In this document: one piece after another, positions 1 through 8,026 of the stretch | How positions within the stretch are numbered: position 1 is the stretch's first letter | Layout: the number at the start of each line of letters is the position of its first letter | DNA from: JAFMIT01 sp044341215 | Lineage (GTDB): Bacteria > Actinomycetota > Actinomycetes > S36-B12 > UBA5976 | DNA length: 19,078 nucleotides | Direction of reading: 5' to 3' | Assembly: GCA_044341215.1 (NCBI GenBank) | Contig: JBIISC010000018.1 | Location: forward strand, 1-19,078 | Program-made: the position numbers and the translations under genes | Notes under the pieces: generated by a model | Told to the model about the DNA's origin: nothing | Seen by the model: the letters and a program-made list of their open reading frames with translations, nothing else | Database searches by the model: none

Positions 1-60
1 TTAATTGGCTAAATTGAGATCAGTTTTGTCAGAAATGATTCCAAAAGAAATAACAAAATG

Positions 61-81
61 AGGCGGGAATTTGTCCCGCTT
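61..81 (-). terminator. Candidate intrinsic terminator downstream of the GH92 region
   Basis: An 8-bp stem (one G-U pair) with arms AGGCGGGA and TCCCGCTT closes a 5-nt loop. Read on the minus strand it is followed by a T-rich run (positions about 40-60, TTTTGTTATTTCTTTT), as expected for a Rho-independent terminator serving the minus-strand GH92/P450 genes. On the plus strand the tail is poor in T, so minus-strand use is more likely. The call rests on hairpin shape only. Confidence 0.45.
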
Positions 82-129
82 CGCTCAATTTTAAGAAGAG
101 TCGCCTATAAGCCGGAGATACTGCTGCAA

Positions 130-273
130 CTAGCTTGCGTAATGTGAGTTATCCATGGACTTCTTTGGCAGGGAGAATGTAATTACTAAGAAGATCGAGA
201 CCATGCCAACTTGCAGTAATAAGGCATTTCTAAATCCCTTATCAATGTGACCGCTGGCCACTTGATTATAGAA
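130..273 (-). pseudogene. C-terminal remnant of a membrane transporter (MFS-like tail)
   Basis: Immediately after the GH92 stop (274-276), the same reading frame stays open for 47 codons and ends at a TAG (130-132). The translation contains a glycine-rich turn followed by a hydrophobic helix (ALLLQVGMVSIFLVITFSLP) and then a short polar end beginning KKSMDN. That pattern is typical of the last transmembrane helix and tail of drug/H+ antiporters of the major facilitator superfamily. No start codon or ribosome binding site precedes it, and the rest of such a gene is absent. I read it as the leftover 3' end of a lost transporter gene, with the GH92 gene lying at the break. The family assignment is inferred from a very short stretch, and the rest of 1-273 holds only the hairpin at 61-81. 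Confidence 0.4.
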
Positions 274-2352
274 CTATGAAAAAACGAATTTAATTGAATT
301 TGCGAGCAGAATTTGCGAATGAGAAATTCCTAAAGGCTCAACTTCTTTTCCGTCTATGGAAACCGTCGAAAGAAAGTCTCCAGAACCACTTCTAGATATC
401 ACTAACTCTTGTCGACCCGGTACTCGGATTCGCGCTTGAGAGGCCAGCGGAATCCCTGCTACATATGTGGCAGAAGCTGGTTGGACCGGATAAAAACCTA
501 AGGTGGCAAAAACATACCAAGCGCTTAATTGTCCGGCGTCTTCATTGCCTAAAATCCCATCTGGTTTATCGCTATAGAAATCATCGGCAATTTGTCGCAC
601 TAGCTGATGCCCAATATCTGGTCTGTCTGTGTAGGAATAGAGCCAAGCGATGTGGTGGCTGGGTTCATTTCCATGAGCGTATTGGCCGATCATCGCTTCC
701 TGCCCTAGGTATGCAGCTCCTTCTGTGGTAGGCAAATCAAAGAAGAACTGATTTAGCATTTCCTTAAATGGTTCTGGACCACCCATGATCTCAATTAAGC
801 CATAGGGATCGAAAAGCCCAGGCGTTAGAGTGAATTGCCAGGCGTTACCTTCTGTGTAGTCGCCTGGATTATTCAGAGGCGACGTTGGTTTTAATGGATC
901 GAATGGAGTTCTCCAGGCACCGGAGCTATCTCGACCACGAGCTAATTTAGTTTCAGGATCAATTAGGTTTCGCCAGCTCGATGCCCGATTTGCGAAGGTC
1001 TCTGCGGTCTTTAAGTCGTGCAAACTTCTAGCCATTCGAGCCACTGCATCATCGCCAATTCCCGCCTCAAGAGTCCGAGATACAGATTCACCTTCAACTT
1101 GGTCAAACGGATAAAACCCATAATTCTCGAATATGCTCCATTGGGAGAGGCCGCCATCAACCGTTGAGGTTTGAATCATTGCGTTGAGTGCTCGATAGCC
1201 GTCGAACCCTCGAAACCCTTTAGCCCAAGCGTCGGCCAAAATGGGCAAAGCTGGTTCACCGATCATGGTGCCTGTTTCTCCACCCCAGATTGTCCAGATT
1301 GGCAGACGCCCAAACTCATCGAAATGATCTAGCAAACTATTCATAAAGTCGTTCACTCGTTCAGGAACCAAAATTGTGTAAAGCGGCATTGCTGCTCGAA
1401 AACCATCCCACAATGAAAAAGTGGAATATCGCAGCCCGGTATCACAGGATTGTATTAATCCATTTGGCCCCCGCCACCTGCCATCTAAATCAGAGATAAC
1501 TGAAGGGTGTAAAAATGCGTGATACAAAGCTGTTGCAAAGATTCGCTGTTGATCAGCTGGAGCTTCGATTGATACTCGCCCTAGAAGTTCTTCCCATTCC
1601 GATTCAGATTCGGAAACGACTTGGTCAAAATCCCAATCCGCTATTTCACCGCGATTGAGAATTGCACCATCTATATCTGTATTTGATAGACCAATCTTTA
1701 CCTGTAGTGTTTTTTCATCTCCCAAATCAAATGCCAATAGGAATCTTGGGGCTAAAGATTGTGAAGGTAGAGCAACACGTTCAACTACGTGATGGTCAAA
1801 CTCAACCGAAAAGGCAACGGTCCTAGTCGTCCAGTTTTTACGAACCGACACTCCATTAAAGCCAAATGGAGTCTCGAATGTGCTGTTTGAAAGAACTGTC
1901 TGCTGATCAGTTAAAAAAGTTAGGCCATGCTGTAAGTCAGCTAAGACCCAAACCAAACCACCATGTTCAAAGTGATACCTATGGAATGCTGTGCGAATAC
2001 TTGAAGTTAGCTCAACTTGAACCGCATTCTCGATCAGATTCACACTGTAATAGCCAATTTTGGCCGTTTCACTTTCCTTTTCGTAATGACTAGATAAATC
2101 TTCTCGTCGAATCTGACTGGGTTGAAGCAAGATATCACCGAGTTCTGGAATTCCTGTTCCGCTGGCCCGGTTCTGCGAAAAGCCACAAATCAATGGTGCT
2201 TGATATTGATACCCCGATGTATAGGCCCATCCGCCGCCGACATTGTCTGGGCCAGGCTGAACCATTCCAAACGGTCGACTGGGGCCGGGAAATGTGTGAC
2301 CAGTTCCGTCGGTCCCAATAAATGGATCTACTCGATCTATAGCCCGTCCCAT
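274..2352 (-). CDS. GH92 family alpha-mannosidase-like glycoside hydrolase
   Basis: The 692-residue protein carries the hallmarks of glycoside hydrolase family 92, which are calcium-dependent exo-alpha-mannosidases. They include the N-terminal DPFIGTDGTGHTFPGPSRPF block (residues 9-28), GFSQNRASGTG (57-67), the catalytic-domain stretch YTEGNAWQ (499-506), GNEPSHH (561-567, holding the presumed general-acid Glu563) and GNEDAGQLSAWYVF (602-615, the presumed acidic base region). Families members often have Cys where this protein has Ala606. Most GH92 enzymes are secreted and begin with a signal peptide. Here an in-frame TAG lies 12 nt upstream of the ATG and the mature-like sequence starts at residue 8, so the protein appears cytoplasmic or has lost its leader. 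It lies 123 bp behind the P450 in the same direction. Family call is secure; the mannose linkage specificity and location are not. Confidence 0.9.
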   Translation of the reverse strand: MGRAIDRVDPFIGTDGTGHTFPGPSRPFGMVQPGPDNVGGGWAYTSGYQYQAPLICGFSQNRASGTGIPELGDILLQPSQIRREDLSSHYEKESETAKIGYYSVNLIENAVQVELTSSIRTAFHRYHFEHGGLVWVLADLQHGLTFLTDQQTVLSNSTFETPFGFNGVSVRKNWTTRTVAFSVEFDHHVVERVALPSQSLAPRFLLAFDLGDEKTLQVKIGLSNTDIDGAILNRGEIADWDFDQVVSESESEWEELLGRVSIEAPADQQRIFATALYHAFLHPSVISDLDGRWRGPNGLIQSCDTGLRYSTFSLWDGFRAAMPLYTILVPERVNDFMNSLLDHFDEFGRLPIWTIWGGETGTMIGEPALPILADAWAKGFRGFDGYRALNAMIQTSTVDGGLSQWSIFENYGFYPFDQVEGESVSRTLEAGIGDDAVARMARSLHDLKTAETFANRASSWRNLIDPETKLARGRDSSGAWRTPFDPLKPTSPLNNPGDYTEGNAWQFTLTPGLFDPYGLIEIMGGPEPFKEMLNQFFFDLPTTEGAAYLGQEAMIGQYAHGNEPSHHIAWLYSYTDRPDIGHQLVRQIADDFYSDKPDGILGNEDAGQLSAWYVFATLGFYPVQPASATYVAGIPLASQARIRVPGRQELVISRSGSGDFLSTVSIDGKEVEPLGISHSQILLANSIKFVFS

Positions 2353-2475
2353 GTTTAACTCATAACTCTAAAGCCATCGCGAATTGCATGCATATTCCCT
2401 TACTTGTTCACATTTTTGACAGGCTGAAAGTATAAAAATGAGTGAATGAAGACAGGAACCATTTATGTTGACTTT

Positions 2476-3549
2476 CTATATTGACTTTAACACTAAACTT
2501 TTGAAAGTCTCTGGAACTACCGAATATGGATGTTTGTGGTAGGTGATTTCACTAGATTCAATCTCCCAATCGAACTTCGTTTCCAAAAGGGTTTTGAGAA
2601 ATACCCGCGCCTCTACTTCGGTGACGTGATTACCCAAACAGGTATGCGGTCCAAAGCCGAAACTCAAGTGCCGGTTTTTATCTCTCTCCAGGTTTACCAC
2701 AAAGGGATTCTCAAAAATTGAATCATCGAAATTTGCGGAAATAAAACTAATGCCCACATATCGATCATCGGGCAATTCTTTATTTGAAGACTCGGGTGTT
2801 GTAGTCCGAGCCATTTGTGGAAGTGGAGTTAAAAAACGCAAGAATTCTTGGATGGCATTTGGAATTAATTCTTGATGAACGCGAATTCGAGACAAATCAT
2901 CAGGATGATTTGCAAAATGCCAAAGCATTCCTGAAAATAGTTTTACAACAGTGTCTCGACCGCCTGCGAGCATTACACCAGCTATTCCACGAAATTCCTT
3001 TTCGGAAATGACTTTGCCTTGTATTTCAAGACGGGCTATTTCGGACCAGATGTCTGAAGCCGGGTTGGTTAGTGCTTCTACATGTATTCGATCAAGATAC
3101 TCGTGTAAAACACGTCCGTCGCGAGTTTCGCTTTCGGCAGTCCACACATCGGGTCCCCAAGAAATCCACTCCTGCACATCTTGTGGCCTTCGGTACAGTG
3201 TTCCAAGATTTCTCATTACAAGTGGCAGCACCAAGTTGCTAACTGCATCCTGATTGCAAGAAGCAAAATAATTTCTAAGCAGTTCTTCTGAGTGCGTTTT
3301 GAATTCAGGGACAGATTTTTCAACATTAGGTTTTACAAAGTATGGCCCAAGTGCAGTTCTGTAAAGATGATGCTTCGGGGGATCTACTTCGAGAGGCAAT
3401 TGCCGATAGTCTCTAACATCGGCATCTCCTTGAAGATCAGATGAATAAGTCGTTGTATCGCGCAAAGCGTCTCGCACCGCTTTGTGACCGGTAATAATTC
3501 TTTGGTCAGATCCTTCAACTATTGCCATACTCCTAGAATAATTCCACAT
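2476..3549 (-). CDS. Cytochrome P450 monooxygenase with a short N-terminus
   Basis: A soluble bacterial cytochrome P450. Counted from the ATG at 3549 (357 aa), it shows the C-helix DPPKHHLYR (residues 56-64), the I-helix oxygen-activation motif AGGRDT (195-200), the K-helix ExxR (Glu235-Arg238) and the haem loop FGFGPHTCLG with proximal ligand Cys304. All catalytic landmarks are present, so it should be active if it folds. The usual 40-60 residues before the first beta-strand are missing: the family-like sequence starts at WNYS just after the ATG. The reading frame is open further upstream to 3609, but that would run into the divergent ABM gene, which has a good ribosome binding site. A second start at 3528 (350 aa) is preceded by TATTCT-N6-ATG, a leaderless-type promoter arrangement. 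The substrate is unknown. The position next to a carotenoid operon suggests, without proving, isoprenoid oxidation. Confidence 0.87.
   Translation of the reverse strand: MWNYSRSMAIVEGSDQRIITGHKAVRDALRDTTTYSSDLQGDADVRDYRQLPLEVDPPKHHLYRTALGPYFVKPNVEKSVPEFKTHSEELLRNYFASCNQDAVSNLVLPLVMRNLGTLYRRPQDVQEWISWGPDVWTAESETRDGRVLHEYLDRIHVEALTNPASDIWSEIARLEIQGKVISEKEFRGIAGVMLAGGRDTVVKLFSGMLWHFANHPDDLSRIRVHQELIPNAIQEFLRFLTPLPQMARTTTPESSNKELPDDRYVGISFISANFDDSIFENPFVVNLERDKNRHLSFGFGPHTCLGNHVTEVEARVFLKTLLETKFDWEIESSEITYHKHPYSVVPETFKSLVLKSI
3534..3540. promoter_or_regulatory. Possible shared -10 element for the P450 and ABM genes
   Basis: The 7-bp TAGAATA contains a -10-like hexamer on each strand: TAGAAT reading toward the ABM gene (start 3572) and TATTCT reading toward the P450. 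The TATTCT lies exactly 6 nt before the P450 ATG at 3528, the spacing of a leaderless start. No clear -35 was found on either strand. If the P450 starts at 3549 instead, this element is inside its coding region and the minus-strand reading fails. Confidence 0.4.
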
Positions 3550-3571
3550 AAATACGTGAGCAAGGAGAATC

Positions 3572-3925
3572 ATGGATCTACTTAGGGCGGTTGCCGAGTT
3601 TCCGCACATAACTCCAGGAAATTTGGCAGGATTTAAGCAAAAAGCTATTCAGCTACTAGAAAATGTTTCAAAGCAGGAGACGGTCTTGCGGTACGACTTA
3701 TTCTTTAATGCTGATAGCTCAAGGTGCGTAATCCTTGAGGAATACCAATCTCCTGAAGCCGTGATTGAACATGTGAAGACAAATGCCTCACTTTTGGCTG
3801 AACTTTCCATTCTTGGCGGGAAAATAGAAGGAAGTATGTTTCCGTCAAATCAGATTGGTGCAGCAATAACTGAGATTCGTGAGCATTGGGACTCAAAAAT
3901 GCACTATCACTTTGCTGGAAAGTGA
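3572..3925 (+). CDS. Small ABM-fold (antibiotic biosynthesis monooxygenase-like) protein
   Basis: A 117-residue protein resembling the ABM / YgiN-type dimeric alpha/beta-barrel family. The clue is the central pattern of a beta strand with TVLRYDLFFN (about residues 37-46), then CVILEEYQSPEAVIEHVKTN (51-70), which matches the strand-helix arrangement of small quinol or heme-edge monooxygenases. A strong Shine-Dalgarno sequence, AAGGAG at 3562-3567, is 4 nt before the ATG and fixes the start. It ends 48 bp before crtE in the same direction and is divergent from the P450. Members of this fold act as cofactor-free oxygenases, isomerases or merely binding proteins, so the reaction cannot be assigned. 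Its place between P450 and crtE hints at a role in isoprenoid or quinone chemistry. Confidence is good that it is a real gene and moderate for the fold. Confidence 0.75.
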   Translation: MDLLRAVAEFPHITPGNLAGFKQKAIQLLENVSKQETVLRYDLFFNADSSRCVILEEYQSPEAVIEHVKTNASLLAELSILGGKIEGSMFPSNQIGAAITEIREHWDSKMHYHFAGK

Positions 3926-3961
3926 ATCGCTTCCGAATCGCCCTCAAATCCGGCTTACCGA

Positions 3962-3967
3962 TACCTT
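3962..3967 (+). promoter_or_regulatory. Candidate -10 element of a leaderless crtE promoter
   Basis: TACCTT (pattern TANNNT) ends 6 nt before the GTG start of crtE, and there is no Shine-Dalgarno sequence ahead of that start. This is the arrangement seen for leaderless transcripts in actinobacteria. The same TANNNT-N6-start spacing recurs before the lipoprotein gene at 8946. No convincing -35 is visible. Confidence 0.4.
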
Positions 3968-3973
3968 TGGCCC

Positions 3974-5065
3974 GTGTCGAATGAGATAGATACAGCCCAG
4001 GGACTCAAGGTCCTTGAAATTAATGGCCTGCGCACTCGGGTTGCCGCTGAAGTGGCAAGTTCAATCAATTCCCACATCTCGATAATGGATGAAGTCAATC
4101 CAGAATTGTCCTTTCTCACCGAGTCTTTGAGCCAAATGATGGCAGGCGGTAAGCGACTACGGCCTGCTTTTGCGTATTGGGGTTTTCGGGCTGCTGGCGG
4201 CCAGGACTGTGAAGAAATCCTTAAAGCAACTACTGCACTCGAATTCCTTCAGGCCTGTGCACTTATTCACGATGATGTGATGGATGAAAGTGATACTCGT
4301 CGCGGAAATCCAAGTTCACACCGACAATTCGAGGCTTTGCATAAACAAAATGGCTGGCTAGGAGACGCAAAACAATTCGGTATCGGTGGTGCAATCTTGC
4401 TAGGCGATCTGTGTTTGTCATGGGCGGACGAATTGCTGATGAACTCTGGTTTTGAGAATTCTAAGATGAAATCGGCTAAAGATCTTTACGATCTGATGCG
4501 AACCGAATTACTTGCTGGGCAATATTTAGATTTACTTGAACAAGCTAAATCAAATGCTTCAATTGACAACATAATGCAAGTAATTACTTATAAGAGTGCG
4601 AAATACACAATCGAACGTCCATTGCATATGGGAGCACTTCTTGCCGGTGCAGATTCCCGTACCGTTCAAACTTTGTCTGACTATGGGCTTCCACTAGGGA
4701 TTGCATTCCAGTTGCGTGACGACATTCTTGGCGTTTTTGGTGACGAAAAAGTTACTGGCAAACCAGCTGGCGATGACTTGCGTGAAGGCAAGCGAACTGT
4801 TCTAGTGGCCACCGCGCTTTCCAAAACCAGTGGCGCTGATCATGAACTGCTAAAGAATTCACTAGGTGATAAGAACCTGTCAGCTGAAACTATTAGCAAA
4901 TTGCAAGACATCCTCAACAAATCTGGTGCTGTTGATGAAGTGGAACAGATAATTGAGAAAAACCGCACAATCGCACTTGAAGCAATTAATCGAGAATATA
5001 TAGATGAAGAAGCCGTGTTTGTTCTATCGAACCTGGCAATAGCTGCTACTGAAAGAAACTTCTAA
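3974..5065 (+). CDS. crtE: Geranylgeranyl diphosphate synthase (class I polyprenyl synthetase)
   Basis: Makes the C20 precursor geranylgeranyl diphosphate by adding isopentenyl units to allylic diphosphates. It is the entry step of the carotenoid pathway encoded by the next genes. The 363-residue protein has GGKRLRP (58-64), the first aspartate-rich motif DDVMDESDTRRG (100-111) and the second, RDDILGVFGD (248-257), both needed for magnesium-diphosphate binding. The start is GTG at 3974; no ribosome binding site is visible, but a -10-like hexamer sits 6 nt upstream, suggesting a leaderless message. The next in-frame ATG (4088) would remove conserved N-terminal helix sequence. The TAA overlaps the crtI ATG by one base (TAATG), implying translational coupling. 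In Mycobacterium tuberculosis the relative idsA2 (Rv2173) also neighbours an MptA-type mannosyltransferase (Rv2174). Chain length (C20 versus longer) is inferred from context. Confidence 0.93.
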   Translation: MSNEIDTAQGLKVLEINGLRTRVAAEVASSINSHISIMDEVNPELSFLTESLSQMMAGGKRLRPAFAYWGFRAAGGQDCEEILKATTALEFLQACALIHDDVMDESDTRRGNPSSHRQFEALHKQNGWLGDAKQFGIGGAILLGDLCLSWADELLMNSGFENSKMKSAKDLYDLMRTELLAGQYLDLLEQAKSNASIDNIMQVITYKSAKYTIERPLHMGALLAGADSRTVQTLSDYGLPLGIAFQLRDDILGVFGDEKVTGKPAGDDLREGKRTVLVATALSKTSGADHELLKNSLGDKNLSAETISKLQDILNKSGAVDEVEQIIEKNRTIALEAINREYIDEEAVFVLSNLAIAATERNF

Positions 5066-6597
5066 TGGACCTAATGCGTTTCGCCCCTCGCTCCACCCCT
5101 CGTAAAGTTGTTGGTAAAACCGATCACGTCGTAATTGTTGGCGCAGGTCTTGCCGGTCTGTCTGCTGCCCTTCGGCTAGCTGGGGCCGGACGCAAAGTGA
5201 CTTTGCTTGAACGTGAATTGGTGCCAGGTGGACGTGCAGGTTTGATTTCTGACCAAGGATTCCAATTCGATACTGGCCCATCAGTTTTGACTATGCCTGA
5301 TTTGATTGCCGATGCATTTGATGCAGTTGGCGAAAAAATGAGTGATTGGTTGACACTTAAAGAAGTGAACCCACTTTATAGATCATTCTTCCCAGACGGA
5401 TCAATTTTGGATGTTCACTCAGATGTCAACAAAATGGCAACTGAAATTGAACGTGTGATTTCTTCCACCGAAGCTGAAGGCTACTTAAAGTATGTTGATT
5501 TCGTAGCTGACTTGTACAAGTACGAAATCAAGGATTTTATTGATCGCAATATTGATACTCCTTTTGATTTACTAACCCCAAACCTTGTAAAACTTCTTTC
5601 TATTGGTGGATTTAGAAAACTTGCACCAAAAGTAAACGACTACTTAAAAGACCCGCGCACTCAACGTATTTATTCTTTCCAAGCAATGTATGCCGGCTTA
5701 TCTCCTTATGACGCATTAGCGATTTATGCAGTCATCGCTTACATGGACAGTGTGGCTGGGGTCTACTTCCCTGAAGGTGGAATGCATGCTTTGCCTAGAG
5801 CAATGGCCGCTTGTGCCCAAAAGCACGGTGTGGACATTCAATATGGTGTAACCGTTCAGTCAGTTGAGCACTCAAATTCTCGAGCCACTGCAGTTGTAAC
5901 AACCGATGGCACCCGCATTGAAGCTGATACCTTCATTTTGAATCCCGATTTGCCAGTTGCTTATAGGGATCTGCTTGGAATCAATCCACTATCAGTAAAG
6001 CGTTTGAAGTATTCGCCATCTTGCGCTTTGTTACTAGCAGGATCATCACAACGTTATTCAAAGACTGCACATCACAATATTCATTTTGGCAAAGAATGGT
6101 CTGGGGTGTTTACTGATTTGATCGATAAAAAGCAGTTCATGTCCGACCCTTCTATTCTTGTAACTAATCCAACTTATTCGGATGCGAGTTTGGCTCCAGA
6201 CGGTAAACAGATTTATTACGTGCTTTATCCAACCCCGAATCTCGATGCGGATATCGATTGGAAAAAAGAAGGTCCGAAGTACCGCGATTACATGGTCAAG
6301 ACTTTGGAAGAACGTGGATATAAGAACTTTGGTGACAGTATTGAAGTGGAGCACCTCACTACCCCACTAGATTGGCAAGCTCAAGGTATGGAACGCGGAG
6401 CGCCATTCGCCTCTGCACATTCATTCTTGCAAACCGGTCCATTTAGACCTGGAAACCTTTGGGGCGAAAATGTTGTGTTCACAGGTTCAGGAACCCAACC
6501 AGGTGTGGGCGTACCAATGGTTTTGATTTCTGGCAGATTGGCTGCCGAGCGAGTTACCGGCGTTGATCAGGCTTACAAGTCTCGAGCTTGGCGCTAA
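5065..6597 (+). CDS. crtI: Phytoene desaturase, FAD-dependent
   Basis: Introduces double bonds into colourless phytoene to give lycopene or an intermediate. It is a peripheral membrane flavoenzyme. The 510-residue protein begins with an FAD/NAD Rossmann motif VIVGAGLAGLSAALRLAGAG (23-42), followed by the acidic ribose-binding end of the second strand (LLERE, 47-51) and the GGRAG turn characteristic of carotenoid desaturases and amine-oxidase-like enzymes. The C-terminus has the CrtI-type FAD-binding segment with FTGSGTQPGVGVPMVLISGR, about 25 residues from the end. Length agrees with bacterial CrtI. The ATG shares one base with the crtE stop. The downstream mannosyltransferase starts either 35 nt inside this gene or 1 nt after its stop. 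The number of desaturation steps (3 or 4) cannot be read from the sequence. CrtN/CrtO-type relatives are alternatives, but the crtE/crtB neighbours favour CrtI. Confidence 0.93.
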   Translation: MDLMRFAPRSTPRKVVGKTDHVVIVGAGLAGLSAALRLAGAGRKVTLLERELVPGGRAGLISDQGFQFDTGPSVLTMPDLIADAFDAVGEKMSDWLTLKEVNPLYRSFFPDGSILDVHSDVNKMATEIERVISSTEAEGYLKYVDFVADLYKYEIKDFIDRNIDTPFDLLTPNLVKLLSIGGFRKLAPKVNDYLKDPRTQRIYSFQAMYAGLSPYDALAIYAVIAYMDSVAGVYFPEGGMHALPRAMAACAQKHGVDIQYGVTVQSVEHSNSRATAVVTTDGTRIEADTFILNPDLPVAYRDLLGINPLSVKRLKYSPSCALLLAGSSQRYSKTAHHNIHFGKEWSGVFTDLIDKKQFMSDPSILVTNPTYSDASLAPDGKQIYYVLYPTPNLDADIDWKKEGPKYRDYMVKTLEERGYKNFGDSIEVEHLTTPLDWQAQGMERGAPFASAHSFLQTGPFRPGNLWGENVVFTGSGTQPGVGVPMVLISGRLAAERVTGVDQAYKSRAWR

Positions 6598-8026
6598 CTT
6601 GATCACTCGCAAACCATCACTGGGGTTTTTGGTTGCAGGGATTCTGCTGGCAATAAGTTCGATGTCACTTGGTTGGCTAACCCCAAACTTCGACATTGAA
6701 TCTAATCCTGTGTTCGCGATAATGCGGCTAACGGAGTATGGGCGTCTCATTGGGATTAGTTCGCTTTTTCTTGGCGCGCTCTTATTGACTTTAATGTGGC
6801 TAAATATCGAGCATGAAGTACATAGCCCGCGCGAACTCGCACGTTTTGCTCTTTCAGCGAGCGTGCCATCTCTTTTCATGCCGCCATTGTTTTCACGCGA
6901 TGTTTATTCTTATATCGCTCAAGGGCACTTGCAGCTACGTGGGTTTAATCCTTACGAGGTTGGCGTTGCAAAGTTAGATCAATGGTTCAGATTTGGAATC
7001 GATCCAATGTGGGCGGAAACCACAACTCCTTACGGTGCTATTTATCTACAGATAGAAAAGTTCTCAGCCTGGATATCTCAAGATAATCTGTATCTGGGCG
7101 TGGTTATTTTGCGAGCCATAAATATTTTGGCTTTCATCGTGACTATCTACGGGCTAAACCGCCTCGCAAAGATTCACAATATCTCCACAAACTTTGCGAT
7201 CTGGCTAGCAGTATTAAATCCAATCACAATTCTCCATTTAATTAACGCTGTTCACAATGACTCCGTAATGATTGCGGCTCTAGTTTGGGCTTTTGTTTAC
7301 GCGCACGAAAAAAGATTATTGGTGGCGTCCTTGACCCTAGCTTTTGCTATTGCAATTAAACCAATTGCCCTTATTGCTCTGCCTTTCCTAGCTATTTCTA
7401 AAACCCCAGTATTTACCTGGGCTCAGCGCATTAAAGAATGGGCAATCTCTTTTTCAGTGGCAGGTGGCGCATTAGCGATTCTTGGAGCAGTTACCGCAAC
7501 TGGATTTGGTTGGTTAAACGCCCTTTCCACACCAGGAGAAGTGTTGAATTTGGCTGCACCAATTAGTTTGGTTAGTGAACTTGCTACAAAATCTCTTGAT
7601 TGGTTTGGTTTTGATTTGGGTCAGAACATCTTCCAGTTAGTTCGATTTGCTGGCTTATTGATCTCAGCAGTTTATGTGGCCAAGTTGGCAATGAACAAAA
7701 ACGAAATCTCTGGCACCCGCAAAGCCGGATTAGCTTTGGCATGCATGATTTTGCTCAGCCCAGTTGTCTTTCCTTGGTATTTCCTCTGGCCGTTAGCCCT
7801 GTTCGCTGCCAGTGGCTTAAAGTCAAAACTAGCTATGCAAATTTCGGTCTACGGAACACTCCTCGTGGTGGCCTATTCCATTGTTGAAGCAGTAGCAGTT
7901 CGGGACTCCGCAATCACCAGCCCTGAAATCTTGTTTAGTCTCTTAGTTGTAGTTAGCATATTTTCTGTTATGAAGTTTAAAGAGAATCGCGAAATTTTTG
8001 ATCTGGAGCAAATGCATGTCTCGTAG
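6563..8026 (+). CDS. Polyprenol-phosphate-mannose-dependent alpha-mannosyltransferase (MptA/MptB-like GT-C)
   Basis: An integral membrane glycosyltransferase with about 11-13 hydrophobic helices. The diagnostic stretch is SRDVYSYIAQGHLQLRGFNPY (residues 111-131, split at 111-120 and 121-131). It is the first-loop motif of the alpha-1,6-mannosyltransferases MptA/MptB, which elongate lipomannan from polyprenyl-phosphate-mannose on the outer membrane face. Asp113 is the likely loop carboxylate. The 487-residue length is typical. The start is uncertain: TTG at 6563 overlaps crtI by 35 nt, whereas TTG at 6599, 1 nt after the crtI stop, gives 475 aa and a tidier junction; neither has a clear ribosome binding site. 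Its stop overlaps the crtB start by 11 nt, so it is co-translated with carotenoid genes. It may mannosylate a carotenoid or a lipoglycan; the acceptor is unknown. Family call is good, acceptor call is inference. Confidence 0.82.
   Translation: MIRLTSLELGANLITRKPSLGFLVAGILLAISSMSLGWLTPNFDIESNPVFAIMRLTEYGRLIGISSLFLGALLLTLMWLNIEHEVHSPRELARFALSASVPSLFMPPLFSRDVYSYIAQGHLQLRGFNPYEVGVAKLDQWFRFGIDPMWAETTTPYGAIYLQIEKFSAWISQDNLYLGVVILRAINILAFIVTIYGLNRLAKIHNISTNFAIWLAVLNPITILHLINAVHNDSVMIAALVWAFVYAHEKRLLVASLTLAFAIAIKPIALIALPFLAISKTPVFTWAQRIKEWAISFSVAGGALAILGAVTATGFGWLNALSTPGEVLNLAAPISLVSELATKSLDWFGFDLGQNIFQLVRFAGLLISAVYVAKLAMNKNEISGTRKAGLALACMILLSPVVFPWYFLWPLALFAASGLKSKLAMQISVYGTLLVVAYSIVEAVAVRDSAITSPEILFSLLVVVSIFSVMKFKENREIFDLEQMHVS

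Noticed and set aside
1..60. Open minus-strand frame ending in TAA at position 1-3.
   Set aside because: An in-frame TGA lies shortly upstream (about position 85-90), there is no start codon with a ribosome binding site, and only about 20 codons remain. The T-rich strand is better explained as the tail of the hairpin at 61-81.
2416..2436. TTGACA (2416-2421) and TATAAA (2431-2436) on the plus strand, promoter-like.
   Set aside because: The spacer is only 9 bp instead of about 17, and no plus-strand gene follows before the divergent P450 region.
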